Assembly (NCBI RefSeq): GCF_007997035.1
Contig: NZ_VOSS01000077.1
Location: 1-59,304 of the forward strand
From: Ralstonia sp. TCR112
GTDB lineage: Bacteria > Pseudomonadota > Gammaproteobacteria > Burkholderiales > Burkholderiaceae
Reading direction: 5' to 3'
DNA length: 59,304 nt
The translations under genes and the position numbers were made by a program. Of this stretch, positions 36,902 through 46,447 are shown piece by piece; position 1 is the stretch's first letter; every line of letters begins with the position of its first letter. The notes under the pieces were generated by a model. It made no database searches and was not told where the DNA came from. It saw only the letters and a program-made list of their open reading frames with translations.

Positions 36902-38410
36902 ATGAAACAGTCGCTCCAGCTCCGTCTCTCTCAGCATCTCGCGCTCACGCCGCAGTTGCAGCAATCGATCCGACTGCTGCAGTTGTCGACCATCGAACTG
37001 CAGCAGGAAGTTGAGCAGGCCCTGACCGAAAACCCCCTGCTGGAGCGGGAAAACGAGTGGCTCGACACCTCCGCACGCATTGGCGCGGACGGCTCGGTAA
37101 ACGCGTTGCAAAGCAACAGCGCCACGCCCTTGCCGACCGAGTCGCCTCCGCCCGCGCCCAACGGTGGCGATAGCAGCGACGCTCCAGACAGCTACGAGAA
37201 CGGCCACGACAGCGGCGCCGATTTCGACAGCGATTACGGCTCCGACCGCTCCGACTGGAGCCTCGACGACTTCGCCCGCAAGCCGCAATCCGATGAAGAC
37301 GACCGCGCGCCGCTACAGTTGCGCGAAGCCGAGCAAAGCATGCGCGAATTCCTCATGGAACAACTCGCGCCGCTCAAGCTGTCGATGCGCGACAAGGGCC
37401 TCGTCATCTTCCTGATCGAGTCGCTCGACGACGAAGGCTATCTGTCAGGCACGCTCGATGAAATCCTTGCAGATCTGCCGGCCGAACTCGAAGTCGAACT
37501 CGACGAACTGCAAGCCGCGTTGCGCATGCTGCAGAGCTTTGATCCGCCCGGCATCGGCGCGCGCTCAGCCTCCGAGTGTTTGTCGCTGCAATTGCACCGG
37601 CTCGATTCGCCCGCGAAAGCGCTGGCGCTCATCATCGTCAACCAGCATCTTGAACTGCTCGCCGCACGCGACTACACGCGCCTGAAGAAGGCGCTCTCCG
37701 TCGACGAACCGGCACTCAAAGCAGCGCATGAGCTGATTCGTTCACTGGCGCCGTTTCCGGGTCACGCGTTCGGTCGCGCCGAAGCGGACTTCGTGGTGCC
37801 CGACGTGATCGTGCGCAAGACCAGCGCAGGCTGGATGGCGCAACTGAACCCCGACGTCATGCCGCGCCTGCGCATCAACGACATGTACGCGCAAATCCTT
37901 CGCAGCAGCCGTGGTGAATCGGGCGCCGCCAATCTGCAGCAGAAGCTGCAGGAAGCACGTTGGCTGATCAAGAACATTCAGCAGCGCTTCGATACGATCC
38001 TGCGTGTCTCGCAAGCGATTGTCGAGCGTCAAAAGAGCTTCTTCACGCACGGCGAAATCGCCATGCGCCCCTTGGTTTTGCGGGAAATAGCCGATACACT
38101 GGGTCTACACGAGTCCACGATCTCCCGTGTGACAACCAACAAATACATGGCGACCCCGATGGGGACGTTCGAGTTGAAGTACTTCTTCGGCAGCCATGTA
38201 TCGACGGAAACCGGCGGGGCCGCGTCGTCCACCGCGATACGCGCGCTCATCAAGCAACTTGTAGGAGCCGAAGACCCGAAGAATCCTCTGTCCGATAGCA
38301 GAATTGCCGAACTGTTAGGGGAACAAGGATTCGTGGTGGCCCGTCGGACGGTGGCCAAATACCGCGAAGCCCTCAAGATCCCTGCAGTGAATTTGCGCAA
38401 GTCTTTATAG
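36902..38410 (+). CDS. rpoN: RNA polymerase sigma-54 factor
   Basis: A 502-residue sigma-54. Region I is Gln/Leu-rich ([39 protein letters not shown]). Region II, about residues 65-140, is acidic and variable. Region III holds the core-binding and DNA-binding parts and ends near residue 488 in the RpoN box [10 protein letters not shown]. It directs -24/-12 promoters, such as the candidate at 583-600. TAGAAT at 36889-36894 is seven bases before the ATG and no ribosome site is visible, so the rpoN message may be leaderless. Confidence 0.97.
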   Translation: MKQSLQLRLSQHLALTPQLQQSIRLLQLSTIELQQEVEQALTENPLLERENEWLDTSARIGADGSVNALQSNSATPLPTESPPPAPNGGDSSDAPDSYENGHDSGADFDSDYGSDRSDWSLDDFARKPQSDEDDRAPLQLREAEQSMREFLMEQLAPLKLSMRDKGLVIFLIESLDDEGYLSGTLDEILADLPAELEVELDELQAALRMLQSFDPPGIGARSASECLSLQLHRLDSPAKALALIIVNQHLELLAARDYTRLKKALSVDEPALKAAHELIRSLAPFPGHAFGRAEADFVVPDVIVRKTSAGWMAQLNPDVMPRLRINDMYAQILRSSRGESGAANLQQKLQEARWLIKNIQQRFDTILRVSQAIVERQKSFFTHGEIAMRPLVLREIADTLGLHESTISRVTTNKYMATPMGTFELKYFFGSHVSTETGGAASSTAIRALIKQLVGAEDPKNPLSDSRIAELLGEQGFVVARRTVAKYREALKIPAVNLRKSL

Positions 38411-38460
38411 CCGCATCGCGGGCAGTTCCGGTGCGGCTCATCTTGAGAAGGAGAACCGCT

Positions 38461-38814
38461 ATGAACTTCAAACTCAGTGGACACCACCTGGACATCACGC
38501 CTGCTTTGCGTGAGTACGTGGAAACGAAACTGGAGCGTGTGATCAGGCACTTCGATCAGGTGATTGGCGTCAGCGTGTTGCTATCGGTCGATAACCACAA
38601 GGAGAAGGATCGGCGTCAGTACGCGGAAATCAACCTGCACCTCAAAGGTAAGGACGTCTTCGTCGAATCACACCATGAAGATCTGTATGCGGCCATCGAC
38701 CTCCTCGTCGATAAACTGGACAGGCAAGTGATCAAGTACAAGGACCGCGTGCAAGGACACGATCGCGACAGCATGAAGCACCAAGCCTTCCAGGCCGTGC
38801 AGATGCAGCAATAG
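38461..38814 (+). CDS. hpf: Ribosome hibernation-promoting factor
   Basis: A 117-residue protein of the HPF/RaiA family that binds the small subunit and silences ribosomes in stationary phase. The core [27 protein letters not shown] matches, as does the middle [34 protein letters not shown]. At 117 residues it lacks the long C-terminal dimerisation domain. AAGGAGAA precedes the ATG. It lies 50 bases after rpoN in the usual order. Confidence 0.95.
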   Translation: MNFKLSGHHLDITPALREYVETKLERVIRHFDQVIGVSVLLSVDNHKEKDRRQYAEINLHLKGKDVFVESHHEDLYAAIDLLVDKLDRQVIKYKDRVQGHDRDSMKHQAFQAVQMQQ

Positions 38815-38830
38815 CAGGACGGCACCGCAG

Positions 38831-38861
38831 AAACCGCGCCCCGAGTTGGCGCGGTTTTTTT
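38831..38861 (+). terminator. Intrinsic terminator after hpf
   Basis: AAACCGCGCC, a seven-base loop, then GGCGCGGTTT followed by a T run. It separates the rpoN-hpf transcript from ptsN. Confidence 0.92.
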
Positions 38862-39160
38862 ATGCCGTGGTGCATTCGTGACGAATCCGATTGCAACGGA
38901 TTTAAGTCGGGCTAAAATCTGACGAAAGTATGAATGCTGGCGTGGCGCGGCTTTTGGCGCGATGCTGGCAAAAACAGGGTCGATGCCGTGCGCACATTGC
39001 CGGCACCGGCTGATTGCAGCCCTGGGGGATTCGCTTCTCTGCCCTGCGTGGTGCACCGCTGGTGCGCCGCACAAAGCCGCGCGGCACGTGGTCTATAATG
39101 ACCCCATTGTCCGCGCGCCATCTTGGTGCAGAAGGACGCCGCTCATTTCACGCATTGCAC
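38862..39160 (+). promoter_or_regulatory. ptsN leader region with two candidate promoters
   Basis: TTGCAA (38891-38896), a 16-base spacer and TAAAAT (38913-38918) form a good sigma-70 promoter 240 bases before ptsN. A second -10, TATAAT, lies at 39094-39099 without a clear -35. The stretch between them is GC-rich with repeated GGCGCG and GCCGC blocks and could carry a structured leader. No convincing gene is in it. Confidence 0.5.
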
Positions 39161-39616
39161 ATGAATCGCTTGGCCAAACTGCTGCCGCCCGGGAACATTG
39201 CCCTCGACGTCAGCGTAACCAGCAAGAAGCGGGTATTTGAACAGGCCGGCCTGCTGTTCGAGAACAACCACGGTGTGGCGCGCGCAGTCGTCACCGACAA
39301 CCTGTTTGCGCGCGAATCGCTCGGCTCCACGGGGCTGGGCGCCGGCGTGGCCATCCCACACGGCCGCATCAAGGGGCTCAAGCAACCGCTGGCCGCTTTC
39401 ATGCGCCTGTCCGAACCGGTGCCTTTCGAGTCGCCGGACGGCAAGCCTGTCTCGCTGCTGATCTTCTTGCTTGTGCCTGAACAGGCGACCCAGCAACACC
39501 TGGAAATCCTCTCCGAAATCGCCCAGCTGCTGTCCGACCGTGACATGCGCGAAGGCCTCGCCACCCTGCCGTCGCCCGAGGCGATTCACCAGCTACTGAC
39601 CGACTGGCGGCCCTGA
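39161..39616 (+). CDS. ptsN: PTS IIA-like nitrogen regulatory protein
   Basis: A 151-residue EIIA(Ntr). The phosphorylated His lies in [13 protein letters not shown] near residue 67, and [15 protein letters not shown] is the family signature. It regulates potassium uptake, nitrogen and stress genes according to its phosphorylation state. The ATG at 39161 opens the conserved start [17 protein letters not shown]. Here it is followed by hprK, as usual in betaproteobacteria. Confidence 0.95.
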   Translation: MNRLAKLLPPGNIALDVSVTSKKRVFEQAGLLFENNHGVARAVVTDNLFARESLGSTGLGAGVAIPHGRIKGLKQPLAAFMRLSEPVPFESPDGKPVSLLIFLLVPEQATQQHLEILSEIAQLLSDRDMREGLATLPSPEAIHQLLTDWRP

Positions 39617-39689
39617 TCGCAGCGCAATCGGTGGCCAGCGCAACCGATTGCGAACGCGCTATGCCCCGTCGGCATCACCGTGCCCCGCT

Positions 39690-40664
39690 ATGGAACTGAC
39701 CGGCGTCATTGCCCAATCGATCTTTGACGACAACGCAGCTGATCTGAAGCTATCGTGGGTCGCTGGCCTGGAGGGCGCGGACCGCGCGTTCGACGTGGAC
39801 TTCGCGAAGGAAGCGACCTCCGCAGCGGACTTAGTCGGGCACTTGAACCTCATCCACCCGAATCGCATCCAGGTGCTCGGCAAGCCCGAGATCACCTACT
39901 ACCAGCGCCTGTCGGAAGAAAACCGCAAGCGGCAGATGGGCGAGCTGATCTTGCTGGAGCCGCCCTTCCTGGTGGTGGCCGATGGTGTGGATCCGCCGCC
40001 CGACCTGGAACTGCGCTGCACGCGTTCGTCTACGCCGCTGTTCACGTCGCCGATTTCCTCGGCGGCCGTCATCGACCACCTGCGCTTGTATCTGTCGCGC
40101 ATCTCCGCACCGCGCGTGACGATGCACGGGGTGTTTCTCGACATCCTCGGCATGGGCGTGCTGATCATGGGCGATTCGGGCCTGGGCAAAAGCGAGTTGG
40201 GCCTGGAACTGATCTCGCGCGGCCACGGCCTGGTTGCCGACGACGCAGTCGACTTCGTGCGCCTCGGGCCGGACTTCATTGAAGGCCGGTGCCCGCCGCT
40301 GCTGCAGAATCTGCTGGAAGTGCGCGGCCTGGGCCTGCTCGACATCAAGACGATCTTCGGTGAAACGGCGGTGCGCCGGAAGATGAAGATCAAGCTGATC
40401 GTCCAGCTCGTGCGCCGCAACGATGGCGAGTTCGAACGCCTGCCGCTCGATTCGCAGTACCTCGATGTGCTCGGCTTGCCGATCCACATGGTGAAGATCC
40501 AGGTGGCCGCCGGCCGCAACTTGGCCGTGCTGGTCGAAGCCGCCGTGCGCAATACCATCCTGCGTCTGCGCGGCATTGATACGCTGCGCGACTTCATGGA
40601 CCGCCAGCGCGCCGCCATGCAGGCGGAAGCCGCTTCCCACTCGCCCCAGGGTCGCCTGCTTTAA
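39690..40664 (+). CDS. hprK: HPr kinase/phosphorylase
   Basis: A 324-residue enzyme that phosphorylates and dephosphorylates Ser of HPr. The Walker A loop GDSGLGKSE is at residues 161-169, and the family signature [15 protein letters not shown] follows near 211-225. Residues 1-130 are the N-terminal domain. In betaproteobacteria the target HPr belongs to the regulatory nitrogen PTS. No HPr gene is next to it. The ATG at 39690 opens a family-like N-terminus. Confidence 0.95.
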   Translation: MELTGVIAQSIFDDNAADLKLSWVAGLEGADRAFDVDFAKEATSAADLVGHLNLIHPNRIQVLGKPEITYYQRLSEENRKRQMGELILLEPPFLVVADGVDPPPDLELRCTRSSTPLFTSPISSAAVIDHLRLYLSRISAPRVTMHGVFLDILGMGVLIMGDSGLGKSELGLELISRGHGLVADDAVDFVRLGPDFIEGRCPPLLQNLLEVRGLGLLDIKTIFGETAVRRKMKIKLIVQLVRRNDGEFERLPLDSQYLDVLGLPIHMVKIQVAAGRNLAVLVEAAVRNTILRLRGIDTLRDFMDRQRAAMQAEAASHSPQGRLL

Positions 40665-40852
40665 CAAAGCCGCCACAAAGTTTCGTATTCAGGCCGGTTT
40701 ACCCTAGGTTTCGCTGCGAAACGTCAACCCGACGTGCGGCCGCCCCGTTGTGGGAGGGAATGCGCCGAGCACACAACGCGGCGGCGTTCATCGCGAGCGC
40801 GGCGGCTTATTTTTCGCCCGCTCTTCTGACGGTACCCAAGGAGAATACGACG

Positions 40853-41194
40853 ATGAAACAACTGATTGCCGCTTGCGCCCTGGCGCTCCCGTTCCTGGCA
40901 GGCCAGGCTTTCGCCCAAGGCAGCGCACCCGCAGCCGCGCCCGCCGCACCTGCCGCCGCCCCGGCAGCCAAGAATTCGCAGCAAGACAAGATGAAGCAAT
41001 GCAACATGGACGCCGCCGGCAAGAAAGGCGACGAGCGCAAGGCTTTCATGAAGGGCTGCCTGTCGGACAAACCGGCTGCTGCCGCCAAGCCGATGACGCA
41101 GCAGGAAAAGATGGCTGCCTGCTCCAAGGCCAACAAGGGCAAGAAGGGCGACGAGTACAAGAACGCCCAGAAAGCGTGCCTCTCGAAGGGCTGA
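40853..41194 (+). CDS. PsiF-repeat secreted protein
   Basis: A 113-residue protein with a signal peptide ending near residue 21 (GQAFAQ). An Ala/Pro linker leads to two PsiF repeats, with [28 protein letters not shown] and [28 protein letters not shown], each holding two cysteines. E. coli psiF is phosphate-starvation inducible, but its function is unknown. AAGGAGAA lies before the ATG. No Pho box was identified in the 188-base upstream gap. Confidence 0.9.
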   Translation: MKQLIAACALALPFLAGQAFAQGSAPAAAPAAPAAAPAAKNSQQDKMKQCNMDAAGKKGDERKAFMKGCLSDKPAAAAKPMTQQEKMAACSKANKGKKGDEYKNAQKACLSKG

Positions 41195-41216
41195 GCAGTC
41201 CCTTGACCTCGCTCGG

Positions 41217-41246
41217 AAAAAGGCGGCCACATCGGTCGCCTTTTTT
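41217..41246 (+). terminator. Intrinsic terminator after the PsiF-repeat gene
   Basis: AAAAAGGCGGCC pairs with GGTCGCCTTTTT (one G-T pair) across a five-base loop and is followed by T. Confidence 0.9.
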
Positions 41247-41288
41247 GTTGGTCGCTGCTTTGCAACACAGGGATGCTATCCTCGCGGC

Positions 41289-42182
41289 ATGCGGATCATT
41301 CTCATCACCGGTATGTCGGGTTCAGGGAAATCGGTCGCCCTGAACGTGCTCGAAGACGCAGGTTATTACTGCGTCGACAACCTGCCCGCGCAGTTCATCC
41401 CGGAACTGGCGCGCTATCTGGCGGACCAGGGTTATACGCATCTGGGCGTGGCCACTGACATCCGCAGCCGTGAATCGCTGCGCAAGGTGCCCGAGACGGT
41501 CACCTTGCTGCGCAAGGAACACGACGTGCGCATGCTGTTCCTGACGGCAAGCACGAACGCGCTGGTGCAGCGCTATTCCGAGACGCGCCGCCGGCATCCG
41601 CTGTCCATCCGTAACGGCCGCCCCGATACCGCCGCCAACGTGCAGGCGGCCGCCAAGGGCCTCGACACCTCGCTCATCGAAGCGATCGAGATGGAACGCG
41701 AGCTGCTCAGCCCGCTCGCTGATCCAGCGCATCGCATCGACACCAGCACGCTGCGCACGAACGCCCTGCGCGCGTACATCAAAGAATTCATCAGCGATGA
41801 GCCGCACGACATCACGTTGATGTTTGAATCGTTCGGCTTCAAGCATGGCGTCCCCACCGACGCCGATCTCGTCTTCGACGTGCGTTCGTTGCCTAACCCG
41901 TACTACGACACGCAACTGCGCCCACTCACGGGGCGCGACCAGCCCGTCATCGATTTCCTGCAAAGCCAGCCGATGGTGCTTGCAATGGCAGAGGATATTC
42001 GCGCCTATGTGGAAAAGTGGCTGCCGAGTTTCATTGCCGACAACCGCAGCTACCTGACCGTCGCGATCGGCTGCACGGGCGGCCAGCATCGCTCCGTGTA
42101 CATCGCGGAACGGCTCGCCACGTACTTCCGCGCGCATGGTAATGTGTTGGTCCGCCACCGCGAATTGGCCGTAGAGGGCTGA
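41289..42182 (+). CDS. rapZ: RNase adapter protein RapZ
   Basis: A 297-residue P-loop protein. Walker A GMSGSGKS is at residues 8-15, the Walker B-like stretch lies near 55, and the C-terminal RNA-binding domain includes [16 protein letters not shown] near 258-273. In E. coli RapZ binds glucosamine 6-phosphate and guides RNase E to the small RNA GlmZ. An extended -10, TGCTATCCT (41274-41282), ends seven bases before the ATG and no ribosome site is visible, so translation may be leaderless. Confidence 0.94.
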   Translation: MRIILITGMSGSGKSVALNVLEDAGYYCVDNLPAQFIPELARYLADQGYTHLGVATDIRSRESLRKVPETVTLLRKEHDVRMLFLTASTNALVQRYSETRRRHPLSIRNGRPDTAANVQAAAKGLDTSLIEAIEMERELLSPLADPAHRIDTSTLRTNALRAYIKEFISDEPHDITLMFESFGFKHGVPTDADLVFDVRSLPNPYYDTQLRPLTGRDQPVIDFLQSQPMVLAMAEDIRAYVEKWLPSFIADNRSYLTVAIGCTGGQHRSVYIAERLATYFRAHGNVLVRHRELAVEG

Positions 42183-42281
42183 GCCGCGCCGAGTATCTTC
42201 CGCGCGCGAACCTGTCTCATTTGGATGCGGCCTCTTGCGCGGCGCCACGCGAAGGTCTTGCCGCCTGCCGAAAGTCCGTCC

Positions 42282-42935
42282 ATGCAAGAAGACATCGCTC
42301 TCTCGCCGTTCTCGCCGCTGCCGCCGCTGCCTACCGAGCTGCCGCTGTTTCCGTTGCACACGGTGCTGTTTCCGGGCGGCCTTCTCCCGCTGCGCATTTT
42401 CGAAGCGCGCTACATGGACATGGTGCGCACGTGCCTGCGCGACAAGACGCCGTTCGGCGTCTGCCTGATCGAGCGCGGCAACGAAGTGGCGACCACAGAC
42501 GGCACCACCGTGCCGGTCGACGTGGGCTGCATTGCCCACATCACCGAATGCGATATGGAGCAGCTGGGCCTGCTGATGATCAAGGTGCGTGGCACGCAGC
42601 GCTTCAAGGTGCTGTCGTTCGAGACGACGCCCAACGGGCTCATGCGCGGCACGGTCGAGCCCATTGGCGCCGACGTGGAAGACTGCAAAGGCGAACTCTT
42701 CGACGATTGCGTGGGCGCCCTGCGCCGCATCATCACCACGCTTGGCTCACGCGAAGACGGCAACGTTCCGATGGTGGAGCCGTACGAATGGAACAGCCCG
42801 AGCTGGGTCGCGAATCGGCTGTGCGAGCTGCTGCCGGTGCCGCTCAAGGCCAAGCAGAAGTTGATGGAGCTGATGGACGCCGGCATGCGCATCGAGATCG
42901 TCCATCGCTACATGAAGCAGCACCACATTCTGTGA
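42282..42935 (+). CDS. LON N-terminal (PUA-like) substrate-binding domain protein
   Basis: A 217-residue protein consisting of the Lon N-terminal fold. ELPLFPLHTVLFPGGLLPLRIFEARYMDMV near residues 18-47 and the strands KVRGTQRFKVLSFE near 102 are typical. It lacks the ATPase and protease parts of Lon. Such stand-alone proteins have no settled function. The ATG at 42282 is chosen as the start close to the domain. It follows rapZ by about 100 bases. Confidence 0.88.
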   Translation: MQEDIALSPFSPLPPLPTELPLFPLHTVLFPGGLLPLRIFEARYMDMVRTCLRDKTPFGVCLIERGNEVATTDGTTVPVDVGCIAHITECDMEQLGLLMIKVRGTQRFKVLSFETTPNGLMRGTVEPIGADVEDCKGELFDDCVGALRRIITTLGSREDGNVPMVEPYEWNSPSWVANRLCELLPVPLKAKQKLMELMDAGMRIEIVHRYMKQHHIL

Positions 42936-42965
42936 TGCCAACTCGGCCAAGCCTGCCCGCGTTGC

Positions 42966-44114
42966 TTAGATCAGGCTTGGCTGTACCAGCGTCTCCAGCG
43001 CCAATTTCACCGGCGCAGGCAACCCCACTGAATTGAGTTGTGCAAGCGGTACCCAACGCCAGTCGTCGTCGAGCGCCGCGGGTGTGGCGATCTCCGCGCG
43101 CAGCAGATGCATGTGCAGGCGGAAGTGCGTGAAGGTGTGCGTGAGCGCGCCGGCCATCTCCACGGTGGAGACGTCGCCATAGGCCTGCGCGGCACGACGC
43201 ACGGTGCCGACATCCAACGGATGCGTGTCGAGCGCGTCGTCCATCTCGCCCACCAGCGGCAACGACCACAAGCCACCCCAGATACCGCGCTGCGGGCGAC
43301 GCTGCAGCAACACCGCGTCGGCGTGCAGCGCGATGACAAGGGTGGCGGCGCGCTCGGGGATCGCCTTGCGCGGGCGCGGCACGGGCAGCTCCATCACGCG
43401 ACCGGTACTGCGCGCTTCGCATAGCGATTCGAGCGGACAGGGCCGCTCACCGCTCAGGCATGCAGGCTTGCCGCGCGTGCACACCGTGGCCCCAAGATCC
43501 ATCAAACCCTGCGTGTACGGTTGAATGCCTTCGGCCGGAGGCAGCACGGCTTCGGCGATGCGCCACATGGTGTCTTCGATGCGCTTGTCGCCGGGAAAGC
43601 CATCGATGCCGAACACGCGCGCGAAGACGCGCTTGACGTTGCCATCGAGAATGGCCGCGCGCACGCCATACGAAAACGCCGCGATGGCAGCCGCGGTCGA
43701 GCGGCCGATGCCGGGCAGCGTCGCCAATACTTCGGGATCACGCGGGAAGATGCCGCCGTGCTCCGCCACCACGATCTGCGCGCAGCGATGCAGGTTGCGC
43801 GCGCGCGTGTAATAGCCGAGGCCCGCCCACGCAGCCATCACGTCGTCTGCAGGGGCAGCGGCCAGCGCCTGCACGGTCGGGAAGCGCTCGATGAAGCGTG
43901 CGTAGTAGCCCAGCACCGCGCTCACTTGCGTCTGCTGCAGCATGATCTCGGAGAGCCACGTGCGATACGCGTCGCCGGTGTTCTGCCACGGCAGATGGTG
44001 ACGGCCGTGACGCTGCTGCCAGGCGATGACGCGCACGGCGAAATCGTCAGGAAGCGGCGGCAATACGGGAACGGGCTGAGCAACGCGGCGCGTGCGGCGG
44101 GGGCTGGCGGTCAT
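42966..44114 (-). CDS. mutY: A/G-specific adenine DNA glycosylase
   Basis: A 382-residue MutY that removes adenine opposite 8-oxoguanine. The catalytic Glu57 lies in SEIMLQQTQ, the helix-hairpin-helix LPGIGRSTAAAI at about residues 133-144, and the catalytic Asp157 in LDGNVKRV. The iron-sulfur cysteines are C212, C219, C226 and C232, spaced 6-6-5 rather than the 6-2-5 of E. coli MutY. A C-terminal NUDIX-like domain (about 250-375) recognises 8-oxoguanine. mutM, acting on the same lesion, lies beyond the dynamin gene. Confidence 0.95.
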   Translation of the reverse strand: MTASPRRTRRVAQPVPVLPPLPDDFAVRVIAWQQRHGRHHLPWQNTGDAYRTWLSEIMLQQTQVSAVLGYYARFIERFPTVQALAAAPADDVMAAWAGLGYYTRARNLHRCAQIVVAEHGGIFPRDPEVLATLPGIGRSTAAAIAAFSYGVRAAILDGNVKRVFARVFGIDGFPGDKRIEDTMWRIAEAVLPPAEGIQPYTQGLMDLGATVCTRGKPACLSGERPCPLESLCEARSTGRVMELPVPRPRKAIPERAATLVIALHADAVLLQRRPQRGIWGGLWSLPLVGEMDDALDTHPLDVGTVRRAAQAYGDVSTVEMAGALTHTFTHFRLHMHLLRAEIATPAALDDDWRWVPLAQLNSVGLPAPVKLALETLVQPSLI

Positions 44115-44173
44115 GCGTGTGATGGAAAAGCGGCGGACGGAACGTGCGCGCTGGCGGCGATCCTACCAGAACG

Positions 44174-44195
44174 AAAAAAGCGCCCGCAGGCGCTT
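44174..44195 (-). terminator. Intrinsic terminator of the dynamin gene
   Basis: On the minus strand AAGCGCC, loop TGCG, GGCGCTT is followed by a T run. It lies about 20 bases past the stop codon. Confidence 0.85.
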
Positions 44196-44216
44196 CTCCG
44201 TGAACGACATTGCGCG

Positions 44217-46160
44217 TCAGGCCGCGAACGACTCGCGCTCGAGGATCGTTCCGGCCGCGAGAATGCGGTCGGTGTACTTCGCGATGGTGCCGCTGCGCTC
44301 ATCCAGCGTGTTGAGCAGCGCTTCCAGTTCGGTGATGCGCGCTTCCAGCGTATCGGTGGCCTCGTGGATGCGCTCGATCGAATCGACACGCTTGCGCAGT
44401 TGCTTCTGGTGATCGCGCACCTGCGCTTCGAGCGGCGTCATGACCGACTTCAGCCAGATCTCGATGTCGCGGTTCATGTCCTGGAAGGTGTCCAGCACGC
44501 GGCTGGCCACCGTCGAGAAGGCACCGTGTACGAGTTGCGGCTTCGGACGCGTCAGGAAGCTGAACGCGCCAAAGTGGTTGTGCGCGAGCATCAGCGTCTC
44601 TTTCAGATCGGCGTCGTAGCGCGTGCCCAAAAAGCGCAGCGGCGGCGACAGCGTGAAGCCGTGCTCGGCGTTGAACTTCTTGTACATGCCGTCAACCATC
44701 TGGTGCAGTTGGTCGATGCGATTGGCTGCGTCGCGCACCAGGCCGGTCAGGTGGGCGAACAGCTTGTCCATGTCGTCGCGCAGGCCGCGCGAGAACACGC
44801 GCTCCTTCATCTTCTCGCGCGCCTCGCGCATCGTCGAGCGGATCTGCTTGAGCTGCACGCTCTTGATGATCTCCGCGCTGTGGCGACCGAACACCGTGCG
44901 CAGCGCCTGGAATTTGGCAATGCTCTGCTCAAACTCTTCCTTCTCGCCCTGCACGCGCATCAGCATGTGCTTGACCATCGTGTGGTTCTTGCCGCGCAGT
45001 CCGCGCAGTTCGAACAGCTGCTCGACGATGTCGCGGCGGCGCATCTGCAGCAGTTGCTGCGCACCGGCGGCCATGTCCTTCACCGCCAGCTGAACCTGCT
45101 CGGTAACGATCTCGCGACGCTGCGGAATCAGCTGATCCGACAGCACCGACTCCAGCTCCGGCAGCCGGCTCTTGGCCAGCAGTTCGTGATCGTGGCTGAC
45201 CTTCGCCAGCAAGCCCTTCTGCGCCGACACCGGATACACGCGCTCGACATCGATATCGAGCACCTGCGCCGTCGTCATGATCTGGCGGCTGACTTCGCTC
45301 TCGACTTCTTCTTCAGACTTGAGCGGATCCCACAGGCCATCGACCTTGTTGAGCACCGCGATGCAGCCCTTGCGCTGGCCGCCGCCCACATGCGAGCGCC
45401 ACAGTTCCAGGTCGCTCTTGGTCACGCCGGCGTCCGCTGCCAGCACGAACACCACGACGTGCGCATCCGGAATCAGGCGCAGCGTCAGCTCAGGCTCGGT
45501 TCCGATGGCGTTCAGGCCCGGCGTATCCAGGATCACCAGCCCCTGCTTGAGCATGGGGTGCGGGAAATTGATGATCGCGTGCCGCCACTTCGACACCTCG
45601 ACCGTGCCGGCGGCATCCACCGAAAACGCGGCGTCGGGATCGGCGTCGTTATAGAGGCCAAGCTGCTCGGCTTCTTCCTTGGGCACGCGCACGGTTTCCA
45701 CCACGTGACGGAACGCTTCGAGCATGCCCTCCGGCGACGACGGATCGAGCGGCACCGACAGCCAGTGGCTGCCGGCATCGCGAAAATCGGCGGTCGACGC
45801 ATCGTGCAGGCGCGTCTCGATCGGCAGCAGGCGAATCGACGGCGGATAACTTTCGTCGTACATCAGCTCAGTCGGACACATCGTGGTCCGGCCCGCCGAC
45901 GACGGCAGGATGCGGCGGCCAAAGTCCGCAAAGAAGATGGCGTTGATCAGCTCGCTCTTGCCGCGCGAAAACTCGGCAATGAAGGCGACCTTGAGCTTGT
46001 CGCTGCGCAGCACGCCGCGGATGCGCTGCGCGCGCATGTCAGCCTGCGCGTCGTACAGCTCCTGCGCTTGCAGCCAGTCTTGAAATTCCCCCACCGACTG
46101 CAGTACGGAAGCGCGCCAAGCGCTGTACTGCTCGAACTGTGTGCTCAGTGTGTTGTTCAT
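44217..46160 (-). CDS. Dynamin-family GTPase
   Basis: A 647-residue large GTPase. G1 is AEFSRGKSE at residues 62-70, where the usual first Gly is Ala62. G2 is probably the Thr pair in SSAGRTTMCPTE near 88-98, G3 is DTPGLN near 216 and G4 NKVD near 273. Long helical segments follow, consistent with middle and effector domains and a coiled coil at the C-terminus (EATDTLEARITELEALLNTLDER). No clear membrane helix is seen. It sits between mutY and mutM on the same strand. Bacterial dynamins remodel membranes; the role of this one is unknown. Confidence 0.85.
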   Translation of the reverse strand: MNNTLSTQFEQYSAWRASVLQSVGEFQDWLQAQELYDAQADMRAQRIRGVLRSDKLKVAFIAEFSRGKSELINAIFFADFGRRILPSSAGRTTMCPTELMYDESYPPSIRLLPIETRLHDASTADFRDAGSHWLSVPLDPSSPEGMLEAFRHVVETVRVPKEEAEQLGLYNDADPDAAFSVDAAGTVEVSKWRHAIINFPHPMLKQGLVILDTPGLNAIGTEPELTLRLIPDAHVVVFVLAADAGVTKSDLELWRSHVGGGQRKGCIAVLNKVDGLWDPLKSEEEVESEVSRQIMTTAQVLDIDVERVYPVSAQKGLLAKVSHDHELLAKSRLPELESVLSDQLIPQRREIVTEQVQLAVKDMAAGAQQLLQMRRRDIVEQLFELRGLRGKNHTMVKHMLMRVQGEKEEFEQSIAKFQALRTVFGRHSAEIIKSVQLKQIRSTMREAREKMKERVFSRGLRDDMDKLFAHLTGLVRDAANRIDQLHQMVDGMYKKFNAEHGFTLSPPLRFLGTRYDADLKETLMLAHNHFGAFSFLTRPKPQLVHGAFSTVASRVLDTFQDMNRDIEIWLKSVMTPLEAQVRDHQKQLRKRVDSIERIHEATDTLEARITELEALLNTLDERSGTIAKYTDRILAAGTILERESFAA

Positions 46161-46447
46161 CGTTCTGTCTTATTGTGTGCGCGACCCGACCGCAACAAAT
46201 GCGCGCGCCCCTCGACATCGCTGTTACCGCCCATTTACGGCACAGAAATGCACAAATTTAGGTGGAACGATACAGCGAACCGCCAGCTTCCGGGCGAACT
46301 TTCCGCAAGGTTCCCCAGCCCGGGCAGACAAGTGTTGCGGGATGCCATCGGCGGCCGGACACCCCACTTCAAAAACCTTGCGAAATGACGGCCTGATCGC
46401 TCCAGCGTCGTGCCTCCAGGCGGCTTCCGATGCCCTTGGCAGGCCGA

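Noticed and set aside
38962-39240. Small open frame between hpf and ptsN with several cysteines
   Set aside because: It overlaps ptsN, has no ribosome site, and its codons and residues look random.
43521-46388. A very long open frame antisense to mutY and the dynamin gene
   Set aside because: It exactly mirrors two well-supported genes, has His/Arg/Gln-rich composition typical of antisense frames in GC-rich DNA, and shows no domain.
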